Shown here: piece by piece, positions 31,949-40,838 of the stretch | Position numbering within the stretch: the stretch's first letter is position 1 | Layout of the letters: the number at the start of each line of letters is the position of its first letter | Source of the DNA: Candidatus Methylomirabilis sp. | Lineage (GTDB): Bacteria > Muiribacteriota > Ozemobacteria > Ozemobacterales > Ozemobacteraceae | DNA length: 48,825 nt | Direction of reading: 5' to 3' | NCBI GenBank assembly: GCA_020722725.1 | Contig: DYKG01000027.1 | Span: 1 to 48,825, forward strand | Program-made: the position numbers and the translations under genes | The notes under the pieces: model-generated | Database searches by the model: none | The model's input: only the letters and a program-made list of their open reading frames with translations | Told to the model about the DNA's origin: nothing

Positions 31949-34209
31949 CCGAGATACTCCACTTCATGATTGGTCAGCCTGCGCTGAATGATTGTGATTA
32001 TCAGAATGGTGGCAAACAGCAGTAACGCCATTGCAGCCGAAAGGCCAAAATCAAAATCTCTGAAAGCCGATGTATAAACCCGATGAACGACAACTTCGGT
32101 GGATATGCCCGGTCCCCCGTCAGTAAGCATCATTACCTGGGCAAAAACCTGTAAAGAGGCAATTGCGCCAGTAATCAGCAGAAAACTCGTCGTGCCGCGC
32201 AGCAGCGGCACGGTGATGTGCCACCATTTTTCAAACGAAGTGGCCCCTTCCAGTTCCGCTGATTCATACAATGAATCAGGAATATTGGCCATCGAAGCCA
32301 GATAAATCAGCATCGAACCCCCGGGCGATTTGAATACCCCGGTGGCAATTACTGACCAGAATGCAATTCCCGGGTCAGAAAGCCATCCCATCGGTGATAG
32401 ATGCAGCCAGCGCAGCATCGTGTTGGCAAGCCCGACCTCGGTGTTGAAGATCCAGCGCCAGACCATGGTTAGAACTACCACAGAGGCAACACCGGGCAGA
32501 TAATATGCGCCCTTGAAAAAAGATTTGGCCTTGCCATGCAGGCTGTAGATAAGACTTGCCACAATTAACGCGGTCAGGGTATTGGCCGGAACGACGACAA
32601 CGCTGTAAAGAACCGTGTTGTAACAGGCTTTGACGAATTTAGGGTCAGATAGAGCCTGGGTGAAGTTCTGCAGAGTGAAACCACCAACTTCGCCGATACG
32701 GTAATTTCTAAATGCGATAATGAAAGCGTCTGCCAGCGGATAAAACAAAAATATGCCGATTATTGAAATTGCTGGAACGATCATGATCAGATGAGCCTGT
32801 CCACTGAACAGCGCAAAGAAAAGAGAAAGAATGGCGAGAATCAGCACGATTCTGCCAAACAGGCTTCCCTTGCTGATATCATCTTTTATCGAGCCAGATT
32901 CGGCTTCCAGTATGCGATCAACCATCAGCCCCGCTTTTTGCATGGCGGTTTCTACGGGTTCCTTGCCCATCAGGGTTTCTTGAATGCGGTATTCAATTTC
33001 TTCGTCGATCTGGGGCCAGCGACTGTCATTGAAAACTGCCCGTCCTTCACGCAGAATCGCAAGCGCGTTCGACATATGCAGGCGACCTTCGTAAATATTG
33101 CCGGCACTGTTTCTCGTGGGAAACTGGGCGTAATGAACCAGTGATCTCTGGTTCTCGCCAATGGTCAGAAAGCGTGCCAGTTTCATTGCCATTTTAACCC
33201 TTTCAGGGTCTTCATTCCTGAATACGTAAAGCCCTGAGATGGCAAGAAAGGCGGGATTTATCTGCCCTGGCTGCGCCGGAAAATGAACGACCGAGAAATT
33301 CATCGGAAACTTTTCGGTCAGAGCCTGAATGCCCCAAAGACCGAAGGCCCCTGCAGCAATTCGGTGTTCACGGCCAAAAGCTGTCCAGATGTCATTTGAA
33401 GTTCTTCCGCCTGAGTCGCTGGGAATGATACCATTCTTCTGTAGTTCAAGCAGCCATTTGAAACCCTGGTGTAGTTCGGCCCGGTTTCCGGCAAATTTTC
33501 CCTCTTTGTCGATAAAATCGCCGCCGAATCCCATGAGAAAAGGAAAATTGGCGGTTTCATTTTTCTGGAAATACAGGCCGAGCGGGTAGTATCCCTGATC
33601 GGTAAGACTTGGCAGAGCAGGGGAATCACCGGATCTCTGACTCAAAAAATTCTTTATTTGCTGCATTGCTGCAGTGAATTCGTCAATGGTCCAGCGCCCG
33701 TCAACCGGAAGCTGTGCGCCAGCTGAGGCGAAAAGATCGTTGTTGACGAAAAGCATTTGGCCACCCATGTACCATGGCCAGCCATAAACTTTACCCTTGA
33801 CCCTGAACGCATCGAGGGCCGCGGGAAAGTAGTCGGCCCTGTCTTCCTCGCTGAGATACTCATCGATTGGGGCAATCATGTTTTCTTTGATGAAAAGCAA
33901 CGGAATGGTTCCCGGTGCAATATCAGGGTAATTGCCGCCAAGGGCCGCTATTTTAAGCTTTTCCTGACCGCGTGACCAGGTAAGTTTCGTAAGTTCGACT
34001 TTCACACCAGGATTCTGCTGCTCAAATTCAGTAAGTTTGCGGGTCATCCAGACAAAGCGATCCACTTTTTCGCCTGGCTCAAGCCAACGCGGAAAATCCC
34101 AGATCTTCAGGGTCATCTCTGCAGAAATGCCGGCAATCGGCAACATCAGCATGCTCAGTATAAGCAGAAACATTCGTCTTCGTATTCCACAAAAAAAACT
34201 CACATTCAT
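31945..34209 (-). CDS. Fused extracellular solute-binding protein and MalF-like permease
   Basis: One 754-aa chain combines two transporter parts usually encoded separately. After a signal peptide (about 12-30), a CUT1-type binding domain runs to about residue 430 ('LTEFEQQNPGVKVELTKLTW', 'VYGWPWYMGGQMLFVNND', 'FRVKGKVYG', 'AAGAFGLWGIQALTEKFP'). Then come a linker, a hydrophobic segment (about 450-470) and a MalF-type permease ('NTVLYSVVVVPANTLTALIVA', 'YYLPGVASVVVLTMVWRWIF', EAA loop 'ESAELEGATSFEKWWHITVP'). The start at 34209 has AAGGA 7 nt upstream; the longer frame to 34284 has no SD. The fusion is in a single frame without a stop. Confidence 0.92.
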   Translation of the reverse strand: MNVSFFCGIRRRMFLLILSMLMLPIAGISAEMTLKIWDFPRWLEPGEKVDRFVWMTRKLTEFEQQNPGVKVELTKLTWSRGQEKLKIAALGGNYPDIAPGTIPLLFIKENMIAPIDEYLSEEDRADYFPAALDAFRVKGKVYGWPWYMGGQMLFVNNDLFASAGAQLPVDGRWTIDEFTAAMQQIKNFLSQRSGDSPALPSLTDQGYYPLGLYFQKNETANFPFLMGFGGDFIDKEGKFAGNRAELHQGFKWLLELQKNGIIPSDSGGRTSNDIWTAFGREHRIAAGAFGLWGIQALTEKFPMNFSVVHFPAQPGQINPAFLAISGLYVFRNEDPERVKMAMKLARFLTIGENQRSLVHYAQFPTRNSAGNIYEGRLHMSNALAILREGRAVFNDSRWPQIDEEIEYRIQETLMGKEPVETAMQKAGLMVDRILEAESGSIKDDISKGSLFGRIVLILAILSLFFALFSGQAHLIMIVPAISIIGIFLFYPLADAFIIAFRNYRIGEVGGFTLQNFTQALSDPKFVKACYNTVLYSVVVVPANTLTALIVASLIYSLHGKAKSFFKGAYYLPGVASVVVLTMVWRWIFNTEVGLANTMLRWLHLSPMGWLSDPGIAFWSVIATGVFKSPGGSMLIYLASMANIPDSLYESAELEGATSFEKWWHITVPLLRGTTSFLLITGAIASLQVFAQVMMLTDGGPGISTEVVVHRVYTSAFRDFDFGLSAAMALLLFATILIITIIQRRLTNHEVEYLG

Positions 34210-34349
34210 GAGTAAATCCTTGCTATTAAATTTTGTATGGTATAGAATACCCTTACAGTAAAGGTTCCACAAGGAAAAAAACAAAAAAGTGCGGAACAGG
34301 TTTTTTGCTGGAATCCCGCTCGATTATCTAAGATTAGCGAGAATGAATT

Positions 34350-35168
34350 ATGGAGAAAACATTGGAACAGGTTATGGAACAGGTCAAAGCAGACCCGAAA
34401 AATCCGGAGTTGCTTAAAGAGCTCGGCAACCATTATTTTAAGGCCGAAAAATATGAAGAGGCGATAAAGCAGTATCAGACGGCTCTTGATATTGATCCGA
34501 ATTTTTACAAGGCTCTTTACAACCTTGGAAACACCTATTACAAAATGGAGCAGTTCGAAAAGGCCGTCCATTACTGGCACGAAGCGATCAAGGTAAAACC
34601 TGATTTTGATCATGCCTACTTCAATCTGGGCTACCATCATTATCAGAAGGGCTTCATGCGCGAAGCTATCAGTGCTTTGAAGGAAGCTTCCAGAATCAAC
34701 CCTGAAGCAGCCGATACTCATCATTACCTTGGACTTTCATATCACAACACCAATCAGCTTGAAAACGCGGTGGTAGAATTTATCGCAGCTATTAAGCTTG
34801 ATCCCGATGATCCCGATTATCATTACAATCTGGCAAATACCAGCTATGACATGGGAAATTATCAGCGTGCTGCTGACGAGTGGGCCGCGACCCTTGAAAT
34901 AAGGCCAAATGATAACAAGGCTCGCAATAACTATTGCGATGCTCTGTTGCAGTTAGGGCGTTATGATGAGGGTTTGCGCGAAATTGAAAAGGTTCTTGAA
35001 GTTGAGCCCGAGTATCCACCGGCTCTCTGCACCAAGGGCGAGTTGCTTGAAAAGCTCGGACAGGGCGACAAGTCAGTGGTATTGTTCAATCAGGTTTTAG
35101 AGCTGATCAAAGGCAATGAATCCTGGGAATTGTTGTATAAATATCTGCGCCAGAAGCTTGGAATCTGA
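34350..35168 (+). CDS. TPR-repeat protein
   Basis: A 272-aa cytoplasmic protein of about seven TPRs ('NPELLKELGNHYFKAEKYEEA', 'FYKALYNLGNTYYKMEQFEKA', 'YHYNLANTSYDMGNYQRAADE'). There is no signal peptide. It is transcribed alone on the plus strand, divergent from the salvage operon, and closed by a bidirectional terminator. The SD is weak. Function is unknown; a scaffold role is usual for such repeats. Confidence 0.88.
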   Translation: MEKTLEQVMEQVKADPKNPELLKELGNHYFKAEKYEEAIKQYQTALDIDPNFYKALYNLGNTYYKMEQFEKAVHYWHEAIKVKPDFDHAYFNLGYHHYQKGFMREAISALKEASRINPEAADTHHYLGLSYHNTNQLENAVVEFIAAIKLDPDDPDYHYNLANTSYDMGNYQRAADEWAATLEIRPNDNKARNNYCDALLQLGRYDEGLREIEKVLEVEPEYPPALCTKGELLEKLGQGDKSVVLFNQVLELIKGNESWELLYKYLRQKLGI

Positions 35169-35180
35169 TTAACTGAACAA

Positions 35181-35211
35181 AAAAGGCTGCCCATAAGAGG
35201 CAGCCTTTTTT
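35181..35211. terminator. Bidirectional terminator
   Basis: GGCTGCC/GGCAGCC stem with a 7-nt loop, flanked by A6 and T6. It serves the plus-strand TPR gene and the minus-strand 48-aa gene. Confidence 0.9.
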
Positions 35212-35216
35212 ATAAT

Positions 35217-35363
35217 TCATGCCGACTTTTTATCGGTTTTCTTTTTTATGAACCCTTGCGGATTAACCAGATAGTCATACAGAACTTCTTCTGCGCGATA
35301 GTGCTTTCCGGCATCCTGACCGTCGATTATTACTTTGCCATTCGTGAAAATTTCAATAAGCAT
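35217..35363 (-). CDS. 48-aa small protein of unknown function
   Basis: A short frame with a full SD (AAGGAGG) 6 nt before the ATG and a terminator right after the stop, so it is very likely a real gene. The product starts 'MLIEIFTNGKVIIDGQDAG', a beta-hairpin-like stretch, then 'KHYRAEEVLYDYLVNPQGF' and a Lys-rich tail (KKKTDKK). There is no membrane segment. It lies 66 nt after the 611-aa TPR gene and may be the last gene of that unit. No family recognised. Confidence 0.7.
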   Translation of the reverse strand: MLIEIFTNGKVIIDGQDAGKHYRAEEVLYDYLVNPQGFIKKKTDKKSA

Positions 35364-35429
35364 TTAACCTCCTTACAACTAATGTTCTTATCAGGTCTTT
35401 CCTGCGGGTTGGGGATTGGATCTGGTCTC

Positions 35430-37265
35430 TTATTGATCTGAAGTATTTTCGCCGATTTCGCCTCCGTTTGTGCCTGGTTCTCCTGTTTCAGTCGATTCAT
35501 CGACTGTTTCTGGATTTTCAATTTCATCTCCGGCCGCTGATTCTGAGCCGGACTCATATGGCAGTTCATCATCCTCTTCGGAAGGGATGTCTCCGGTCTG
35601 GCTCCGGTAAGTTCCAGAACTTTCAGAGGCATCAGGTTCTTCTGTTTCTGATAAATAACCAGAACCCACAGAAGTCTGCATTCTTATCACTTCGAGTTTG
35701 TTGTTAAGTTGTCGCTTAACCAGGTCCGCTAAGTCTTTTTCTTCAAGTCTTTTAAGAATTGCGATTTCTGCTTCGGCCCCTTTGCCCATTGTCGTCATGC
35801 AGTCTGTCCATAGAAGAAAGGCTTTTATCTGTTCTGGTTTTTCCTGTAAAACTGTTTCAAGAATTTTTGCCGAGGTTTCAGGATTGTTGTTGATGAAATA
35901 AATTTCTGCCAGTTTGACCGACAGGCGATGATCGTCGTGAACCTGATTTCTCGCGCTTTCAAGCAGCTCTGAAGCAATATAAGACCGGTTAATTGAAATC
36001 AGACTGTCAACGGTTTTTAGAAGCAGGTCGATATTCTGTGGATTAAATGGAATTTTAACTGCTTCGCTGCGCGCTTCTTTGACTTTTTCTTCATTTTCAG
36101 TTAAGACTGCAAGTCTGATAAGTTTTAGCAGAAGATTGGGCTGCATTTTTACCAGCTTATCGTATTTCAGGCGCTCAAGAACTTCCTGAGCCATTTCATC
36201 AAAGCTTTTACCCGTTTCATCTTTTCCTTCAGGAGTTTTTGATGTTCGTTCGACAAAGCCAAGCCAGGCATCGGTCCAGGCTTCATAAAGTCGTAAATCT
36301 TCGGGGTAAGCGCTTATCAGCTGGCGAGCCGACAGCATTGCCTTTTCTTCCTTCCCGGTTAATACGAGCAGGCGAACATATAAAACATTATCTTCTATCT
36401 GGCTGCCCGGTCGGCGGTTAATAAGGTTCATCGCTTTTTCATATTGTTTCTGTTCAATCAAAAATTCGATTAATTCGCGCTCTAGCTTTTCAGTATCTGA
36501 GCCTGAACGACTTTTCTCCTGGTTGATGAATTTTTCAAAAAGATCCGGTTCTTTTAAAGACACAATCAGGTTTTTCAGTTTACTTCTAACTGGCAAAGTG
36601 AGAAGACGTCGATCTGAAAGGCTCATTAGTTTTTCTACCGCAGTCTCGGGGGCATAACCGGCGCTGAACATGGCGTCAATAAAAGCTTTCAATTCCGCTT
36701 TGCTCTCACCTGAAGCCGATGTTTTCTGATACCGTTGCACGAGATTTTCAGCCCGATCCTGATCTTTGGCCATTGTTGCCGCATAAACGCCAAGAAAGAG
36801 AACATCCTGGTTCTCCGGCATTTCAGCCAGAATCTCATCGCAGATTGACAGAGCCTGAGAATAAGCTTCGCCAGTAATTGCGATCTGCAGATTATCCAGA
36901 TATTTGCGCTGAAACTGACTCTGTTTGATTTCATTAAGCAACTTGCGGGCTTCAACCCCATATTTCATGTCGTTTTCGACTCTTGAAAGAAATTTCCGGG
37001 CGTTGGCAAAATCTTTCTTGTCAAAGGCAAACCAGCCTGCATAAAATGTTGCCCCGGCATGGCGAGGGTTAAGTTTAAGTACTCGTTTGATATCTTCTTT
37101 GCTGTCTTTGAGGCGACCCTGCTGAACTGCGGCTTCAAGTTTCTTGAATAGTCGGTTTTCAATGCTTTCTTCGCGTGCTTTTACGGTTACATTGCTCAGC
37201 GAAAGGCCCGCAAGGCAAATCGAAGCCGTTAGAAAAAGCATTTTTACGCCTTTTTTATTCAGCAT
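35430..37265 (-). CDS. Large exported TPR-like protein with acidic C-terminal tail
   Basis: A 611-aa protein with a signal peptide (about 9-28), divergent TPR/solenoid repeats from about 35 to 525 ('VLKLNPRHAGATFYAGWFAF', 'SVKLAEIYFINNNPETSAKI'), and a low-complexity acidic tail (about 550-611: Glu/Ser/Gly/Thr/Asp-rich, ending ENTSDQ). The tail resembles disordered linkers that project from envelope proteins. It overlaps the next TPR gene upstream by 11 nt, so the two are a pair. No enzyme domain is seen. Confidence 0.82.
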   Translation of the reverse strand: MLNKKGVKMLFLTASICLAGLSLSNVTVKAREESIENRLFKKLEAAVQQGRLKDSKEDIKRVLKLNPRHAGATFYAGWFAFDKKDFANARKFLSRVENDMKYGVEARKLLNEIKQSQFQRKYLDNLQIAITGEAYSQALSICDEILAEMPENQDVLFLGVYAATMAKDQDRAENLVQRYQKTSASGESKAELKAFIDAMFSAGYAPETAVEKLMSLSDRRLLTLPVRSKLKNLIVSLKEPDLFEKFINQEKSRSGSDTEKLERELIEFLIEQKQYEKAMNLINRRPGSQIEDNVLYVRLLVLTGKEEKAMLSARQLISAYPEDLRLYEAWTDAWLGFVERTSKTPEGKDETGKSFDEMAQEVLERLKYDKLVKMQPNLLLKLIRLAVLTENEEKVKEARSEAVKIPFNPQNIDLLLKTVDSLISINRSYIASELLESARNQVHDDHRLSVKLAEIYFINNNPETSAKILETVLQEKPEQIKAFLLWTDCMTTMGKGAEAEIAILKRLEEKDLADLVKRQLNNKLEVIRMQTSVGSGYLSETEEPDASESSGTYRSQTGDIPSEEDDELPYESGSESAAGDEIENPETVDESTETGEPGTNGGEIGENTSDQ

Positions 37266-37872
37266 TTTTTCTTGCCTCCGGTATATCTACTGCAATGTGG
37301 CGAGGTCTCATATCCTGATGGAAAATGTCACTAAGCTCGGCCTCGGCCATCTGAGCCAGCGAGTTTCTTTTTCCGGTTAACAGAATATGTTCCAGATGTG
37401 CTCTCGCTTCACCAAAACGCTCATGTCGTCGGTAAAGCAGGGCAAGATTGTAGCGGGCGGGAAGATGGTCGGCCAGAGAAACTGCTGCCAGATATTCCTG
37501 CTCTGCCAGCATGTCCCAATCGGTAGCGTCACCGGGCAACCCTTCAAGACCTCTTTTTTCATAACACCAGGCCAGAAGAAATCTCGCTTCTTCTTCTGCC
37601 GGACGCAGCCGCAATGCTTTTCTGAATGCCAGAATCGCCTGCTCATATTCGCGTCGGTTTATATAATTCCTGCCACGCCTCAGCCAGGTTGAATAGCTTA
37701 CTCCTGAATTATTGAGCAGCCCGTTGGCCCGAGATTCGGCTTTGCGGCCATTGATTGGCGCAATTGGAGCAGTTACGGTTTTTACAAAACCGTCTCCGGC
37801 CATGAATGCATGGCCCATTGGCCAGAAAAGGCCGATTGTGGCTACGGTTAACAGCAGGTTTTTTCTTTTCAT
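37255..37872 (-). CDS. Exported TPR protein
   Basis: A 205-aa protein with a signal peptide (about 1-22) and two or three TPRs: 'WLRRGRNYINRREYEQAILAF', 'RLRPAEEEARFLLAWCYEKRG' and 'ARYNLALLYRRHERFGEARAH'. It overlaps the 611-aa TPR gene by 11 nt and should work with it in the periplasm. No specific family is recognised. Confidence 0.8.
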   Translation of the reverse strand: MKRKNLLLTVATIGLFWPMGHAFMAGDGFVKTVTAPIAPINGRKAESRANGLLNNSGVSYSTWLRRGRNYINRREYEQAILAFRKALRLRPAEEEARFLLAWCYEKRGLEGLPGDATDWDMLAEQEYLAAVSLADHLPARYNLALLYRRHERFGEARAHLEHILLTGKRNSLAQMAEAELSDIFHQDMRPRHIAVDIPEARKNAE

Positions 37873-37948
37873 AAATATTCTCTTTAATACCAGTCGGCAC
37901 TTTGCTGACCATTAATGAAACATTTATGAAAAAAATCGCGAGTTCTTT

Positions 37949-38577
37949 TTATTCCTCTAAATAATAGACGCCATCTGGCTTAGCGAGATAAATTGTCTTG
38001 TCGTCCTTATCGGTGGCTACATCATTTACTCTGCTGTGTTCGCCCAAAAAAGATTTGTCTGTATGTCGATAGATATGCAATCCGCCATTTTCGGTGCCGA
38101 TCCACAGGCCTTTGGCCATGGTGTTCTTGACCGTAACTCCGTCTCCCATAAGTTCCCGCTTTTTGGTTTCGAAGCCAGAGAAGCGACCCCGCATTTCATC
38201 AACTTTCGCCTGAGTGGCAAAACAGTTGTTCGAATTGCGGTCGACGTAATCCTGAAAATCCTGTTGCAGCTGATTGTATTCGTTGAGCAGGTGCTGATAC
38301 TCAGGACTGTCTTCTGCCGAAATGCCGTTTGAATCTTCGATGAGCAGGCCGTTACTCCATCCGGCAAGCAGCATTTCGCCATGACGATCACCGATGTGAT
38401 TTCATTGCCGGGCAAACCGTTCAGACGATTATGAACCTGAAAATAACCGGTACGAATCCCTGGTTGGGGGATCTCAAGGGTCGGAAAATGCTGCACCCCT
38501 GGCTCGGGATCACAACAAAATGCCGCATTCGCGATCAGAAAAAGAAAAAGCACCAGGTGCTTTTTCTTGATCCGCAT
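37949..38577 (-). pseudogene. Frameshifted exported beta-propeller (two-component-regulator propeller-like) gene
   Basis: Two overlapping frames form one gene. Frame one gives a signal peptide (MRIKKKHLVLFLFLIANAAF) and 'GYFQVHNRLNGLPGNEITSV', the sensor-propeller opening (usually ENGLPSNxVxxI). Frame two then continues 'IGDRHGEMLLAGWSNGLLIED', a helical insert, 'AKGLWIGTENGGLHIYRHTD' and 'TIYLAKPDGVYYLEE'. The switch lies at about 38380-38395 and needs one added base. Either a single-base deletion in this strain or a sequencing error explains it. Without the shift the product would be about 209 aa, short for a full propeller. Confidence 0.75.
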
Positions 38578-38578
38578 G

Positions 38579-39088
38579 TTAGAAGATCATGTCTTCCATT
38601 GCTTCGTCGAGCATGGCACGGGCTTCCGAATCAACGATGTCTTTTGCAAAAGTAATTTCAGAAACCAGCAACTGGCGTGCAGTTTCAAAAAGGGCCTTGT
38701 CTTTGGTACCAAGAGGTTTGATCATGCTGCGTCTGAAAAGCAGTCGATAAACTCTGGCAACCTGAACCAGATCACCGCTCTGAATTTTTTCAAGATAATC
38801 GCGGTAGCGCTGATGAAAACTTTTGCTTTCTTCTTCTTCTTCTTCGGTAAACGATTCACTCAGTGAAGAGAAAATAGTGTCGATGTTATCGTCGTGGTTA
38901 ATGGTGCGAAGCCCGACCTTTTCGGCCATATCTATCGGAACCATTACCGAACCCAGGTCACTATAAGGAAAATCGATAACGTAATAGCTCAAGAGTTTTC
39001 CCCGCACCTGCCTTTGATCAATTTTTTTAAGAATCCCGGCTCCATGGATTGGGTGCACGATGGGGGAACCAATTTCGAAACTATACAT
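38579..39088 (-). CDS. CarD family transcriptional regulator
   Basis: CarD-type proteins bind the RNA polymerase beta subunit and stabilise promoter opening. The 169-aa protein begins with the RNAP-interaction domain ('FEIGSPIVHPIHGAGILKKI', 'YYVIDFPYSDLGSVMVPIDMAEKVGLR'), followed by a linker with a Glu run (about 80-90) and a helical DNA-binding domain ('ALFETARQLLVSEITFAKDI'). All CarD landmarks are present. It lies one base from the frameshifted gene's start region and upstream of it in transcription. Confidence 0.92.
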   Translation of the reverse strand: MYSFEIGSPIVHPIHGAGILKKIDQRQVRGKLLSYYVIDFPYSDLGSVMVPIDMAEKVGLRTINHDDNIDTIFSSLSESFTEEEEEESKSFHQRYRDYLEKIQSGDLVQVARVYRLLFRRSMIKPLGTKDKALFETARQLLVSEITFAKDIVDSEARAMLDEAMEDMIF

Positions 39089-39132
39089 TAATAGACTCCT
39101 GAATAAAAAATTTCAGTCAGAGAACGATGAAT

Positions 39133-39179
39133 AAAAAAGCCGGATCGACCCATGTTTTCATGGATCAATCCGGCTTTTT
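39133..39179. terminator. Terminator after the bL25 gene
   Basis: A long hairpin (AGCCGGAT/ATCCGGCT outer stem, CCATG/CATGG inner stem, TTTT loop) with T and A runs on both sides. It ends the bL25 transcript on the minus strand. Confidence 0.85.
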
Positions 39180-39217
39180 CAACTATAACCTTTCCAATTC
39201 TAACAATATGGTCAAGC

Positions 39218-39886
39218 TTACTTGCCTTTGGCGGGAGCAGCAGCGGGAGTTGCGGCAGCAGGTGCTGCCGGGGCAGCAGCGCCAGCGGCGGCGGTGCCAG
39301 CAGCGGCGGCTGCAGGAGCGCCTTCTTCAACTTCATCTTTAATCTGAGAAATCTGACACAGAGCGATCTTCTGGTTGGTTACAACCTTGAAATTGCCTGC
39401 TTTGATGTCAGAAACGTGCAGAGACTGACCGGCATCGAGATCGGTGACGTCGAGCTGGATAACCTGGGGGATTTTGTCGGGCAGACATTCAATTCTTACC
39501 TGTTTGCACATTGTGGTGAATATGCCGCCAGATTTTCTGCCAATCGGAGTGCCGGTAAATTCAAGATCTACTTCAACTCTGATCGGAACATTCTTCTGGA
39601 TTGCCTGAAAATCGATGTGAGTATAAGCATGGCTGATTGCATCTTTCTGCTTGTCGCGCACAATTACTTCACGAGATTCAGCTCCGCCCAGCTTGAGCTG
39701 GATGATTGAATTGCGGTTACATTTTGAGTAAACTTTTTCAAATTCAGTTCTTGATAAAGCAATGTGAACCGGGGTAAAATCCTTGCCATAAATAACACCA
39801 GGGATCTGGTTCTTTGCTCTAAGCTTCTTTGAGTCGCCTTTGCCGACTTTGTTTCTTACTTCAGCGTTTACAATAAACTCTGCCAT
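39218..39886 (-). CDS. rplY: Ribosomal protein bL25 (CTC/TL5 form)
   Basis: A 5S-rRNA-binding large-subunit protein, long form (222 aa). The N-terminal L25 domain ('KVGKGDSKKLRAKNQIPGVIYGKD') is followed by the TL5 beta domain ('VPIRVEVDLEFTGTPIGRKSGGIFTTM', 'DKIPQVIQLDVTDLDAGQSLHVSDI'). A low-complexity Ala/Pro tail of about 35 residues ends in AKGK. Unlike many genomes, prs and pth are not adjacent. Its tail is coded by repetitive GCN-type codons. Confidence 0.94.
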   Translation of the reverse strand: MAEFIVNAEVRNKVGKGDSKKLRAKNQIPGVIYGKDFTPVHIALSRTEFEKVYSKCNRNSIIQLKLGGAESREVIVRDKQKDAISHAYTHIDFQAIQKNVPIRVEVDLEFTGTPIGRKSGGIFTTMCKQVRIECLPDKIPQVIQLDVTDLDAGQSLHVSDIKAGNFKVVTNQKIALCQISQIKDEVEEGAPAAAAAGTAAAGAAAPAAPAAATPAAAPAKGK

Positions 39887-39992
39887 AGAAAACTCCTTTG
39901 ATAAATTGGTCTGCTGATTATAGCATCAAACTGCCGGCAAGTCAATTTTCGGCGCTCCGTCCTCACTGATACGGGTTTGAAAGGAAGTAATT

Positions 39993-40838
39993 ATGTCTGA
40001 CCACTTCAGGGAAATGGAAGCTGCGATTCGTCTGAGCCGACTGCCAGGGGTCGGAGCCGCGTCTTTTGCCGCGATGTTAAAAAAACACCCTGTTCCATCA
40101 GAAGCTCTTAATGAATTCTTTGATGGAAAAAGCCGGCCATCGGCAACCCGCAGTCTGCTCAAGGCGGCAACTTCAGCAGGTATTGAGAGCACTCTCGAGA
40201 AGCTTGCCGCTTCAGAAATTTTTGGTTTCTATCTGGGTGGCCCAGGCTATCCGCAGCATCTGGCCGATCTTTCTGAGCCTCCGCCAGTTCTTTTTTCTAC
40301 TTCTCCAAAGGTTGCCCAGCCACTTGCGGCAGTGGTCGGAGCCCGTCAGGCCGATGAATCATGTCGGTCAGTAGTGAACTCGGCAGTCAAAAGCCTTACA
40401 GAGGCCGGGTATTTTATTATCAGTGGTGGTGCCATCGGAATTGATAGCATGGCCCATCTTGCCGCTCTCGAACTTGATAACCCAACCTGGGCCGTTTTTG
40501 GCTCAGGAATTGATGTGTATTATCCCGAATCTAATTCCCCAATGTTTGATCGCATAAGACAAAATGGCGGTCTTCTATCTGAACTTCTCTGCGGGGCAAC
40601 GCCAAGGCAAAGCTTTTTCCCCACGAGAAATAGAATCATAGCAGCCATGGCTTCTGTCGTTGTGGTCGTTCAGGCCGGGCCAAACAGCGGTTCTCTTATA
40701 ACTGCCCGCTGGGCCCGCCGTCTTAAACGCCGTCTGCTGGTAATGCAGCCTCCATCATTGCAGAAAAAAGACTGGGAAGGCAACATTTCTCTGATCGAAG
40801 CTGGCGCCGAAGCTTTCACCGACAATATTGTTCTTTAA
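39993..40838 (+). CDS. dprA: DNA-processing protein DprA
   Basis: DprA protects incoming single-stranded DNA and loads RecA in natural transformation. The 281-aa protein has an N-terminal helix-hairpin-helix-like part ('IRLSRLPGVGAASFAAMLKK') and the Rossmann-fold core: 'AAVVGARQADE', 'IISGGAIGIDSMAHLAAL', 'AVFGSGIDVYYPESN', 'SFFPTRNRIIAAMASVVVVVQAG' and 'SGSLITARWARR'. No C-terminal winged helix is seen. Together with the pil operon it suggests natural competence. It ends in a 4-nt overlap with the convergent SH3 gene. Confidence 0.94.
   Translation: MSDHFREMEAAIRLSRLPGVGAASFAAMLKKHPVPSEALNEFFDGKSRPSATRSLLKAATSAGIESTLEKLAASEIFGFYLGGPGYPQHLADLSEPPPVLFSTSPKVAQPLAAVVGARQADESCRSVVNSAVKSLTEAGYFIISGGAIGIDSMAHLAALELDNPTWAVFGSGIDVYYPESNSPMFDRIRQNGGLLSELLCGATPRQSFFPTRNRIIAAMASVVVVVQAGPNSGSLITARWARRLKRRLLVMQPPSLQKKDWEGNISLIEAGAEAFTDNIVL

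Noticed and set aside
34206-34724. 172-aa minus-strand ORF
   Set aside because: It lies antisense to the plus-strand TPR gene, which has clear repeats, and would overlap the salvage operon promoter region.
39152-39709. 185-aa plus-strand ORF over the bL25 gene
   Set aside because: It mirrors the bL25 coding sequence and its repetitive Ala tail; bL25 is clear on the minus strand.
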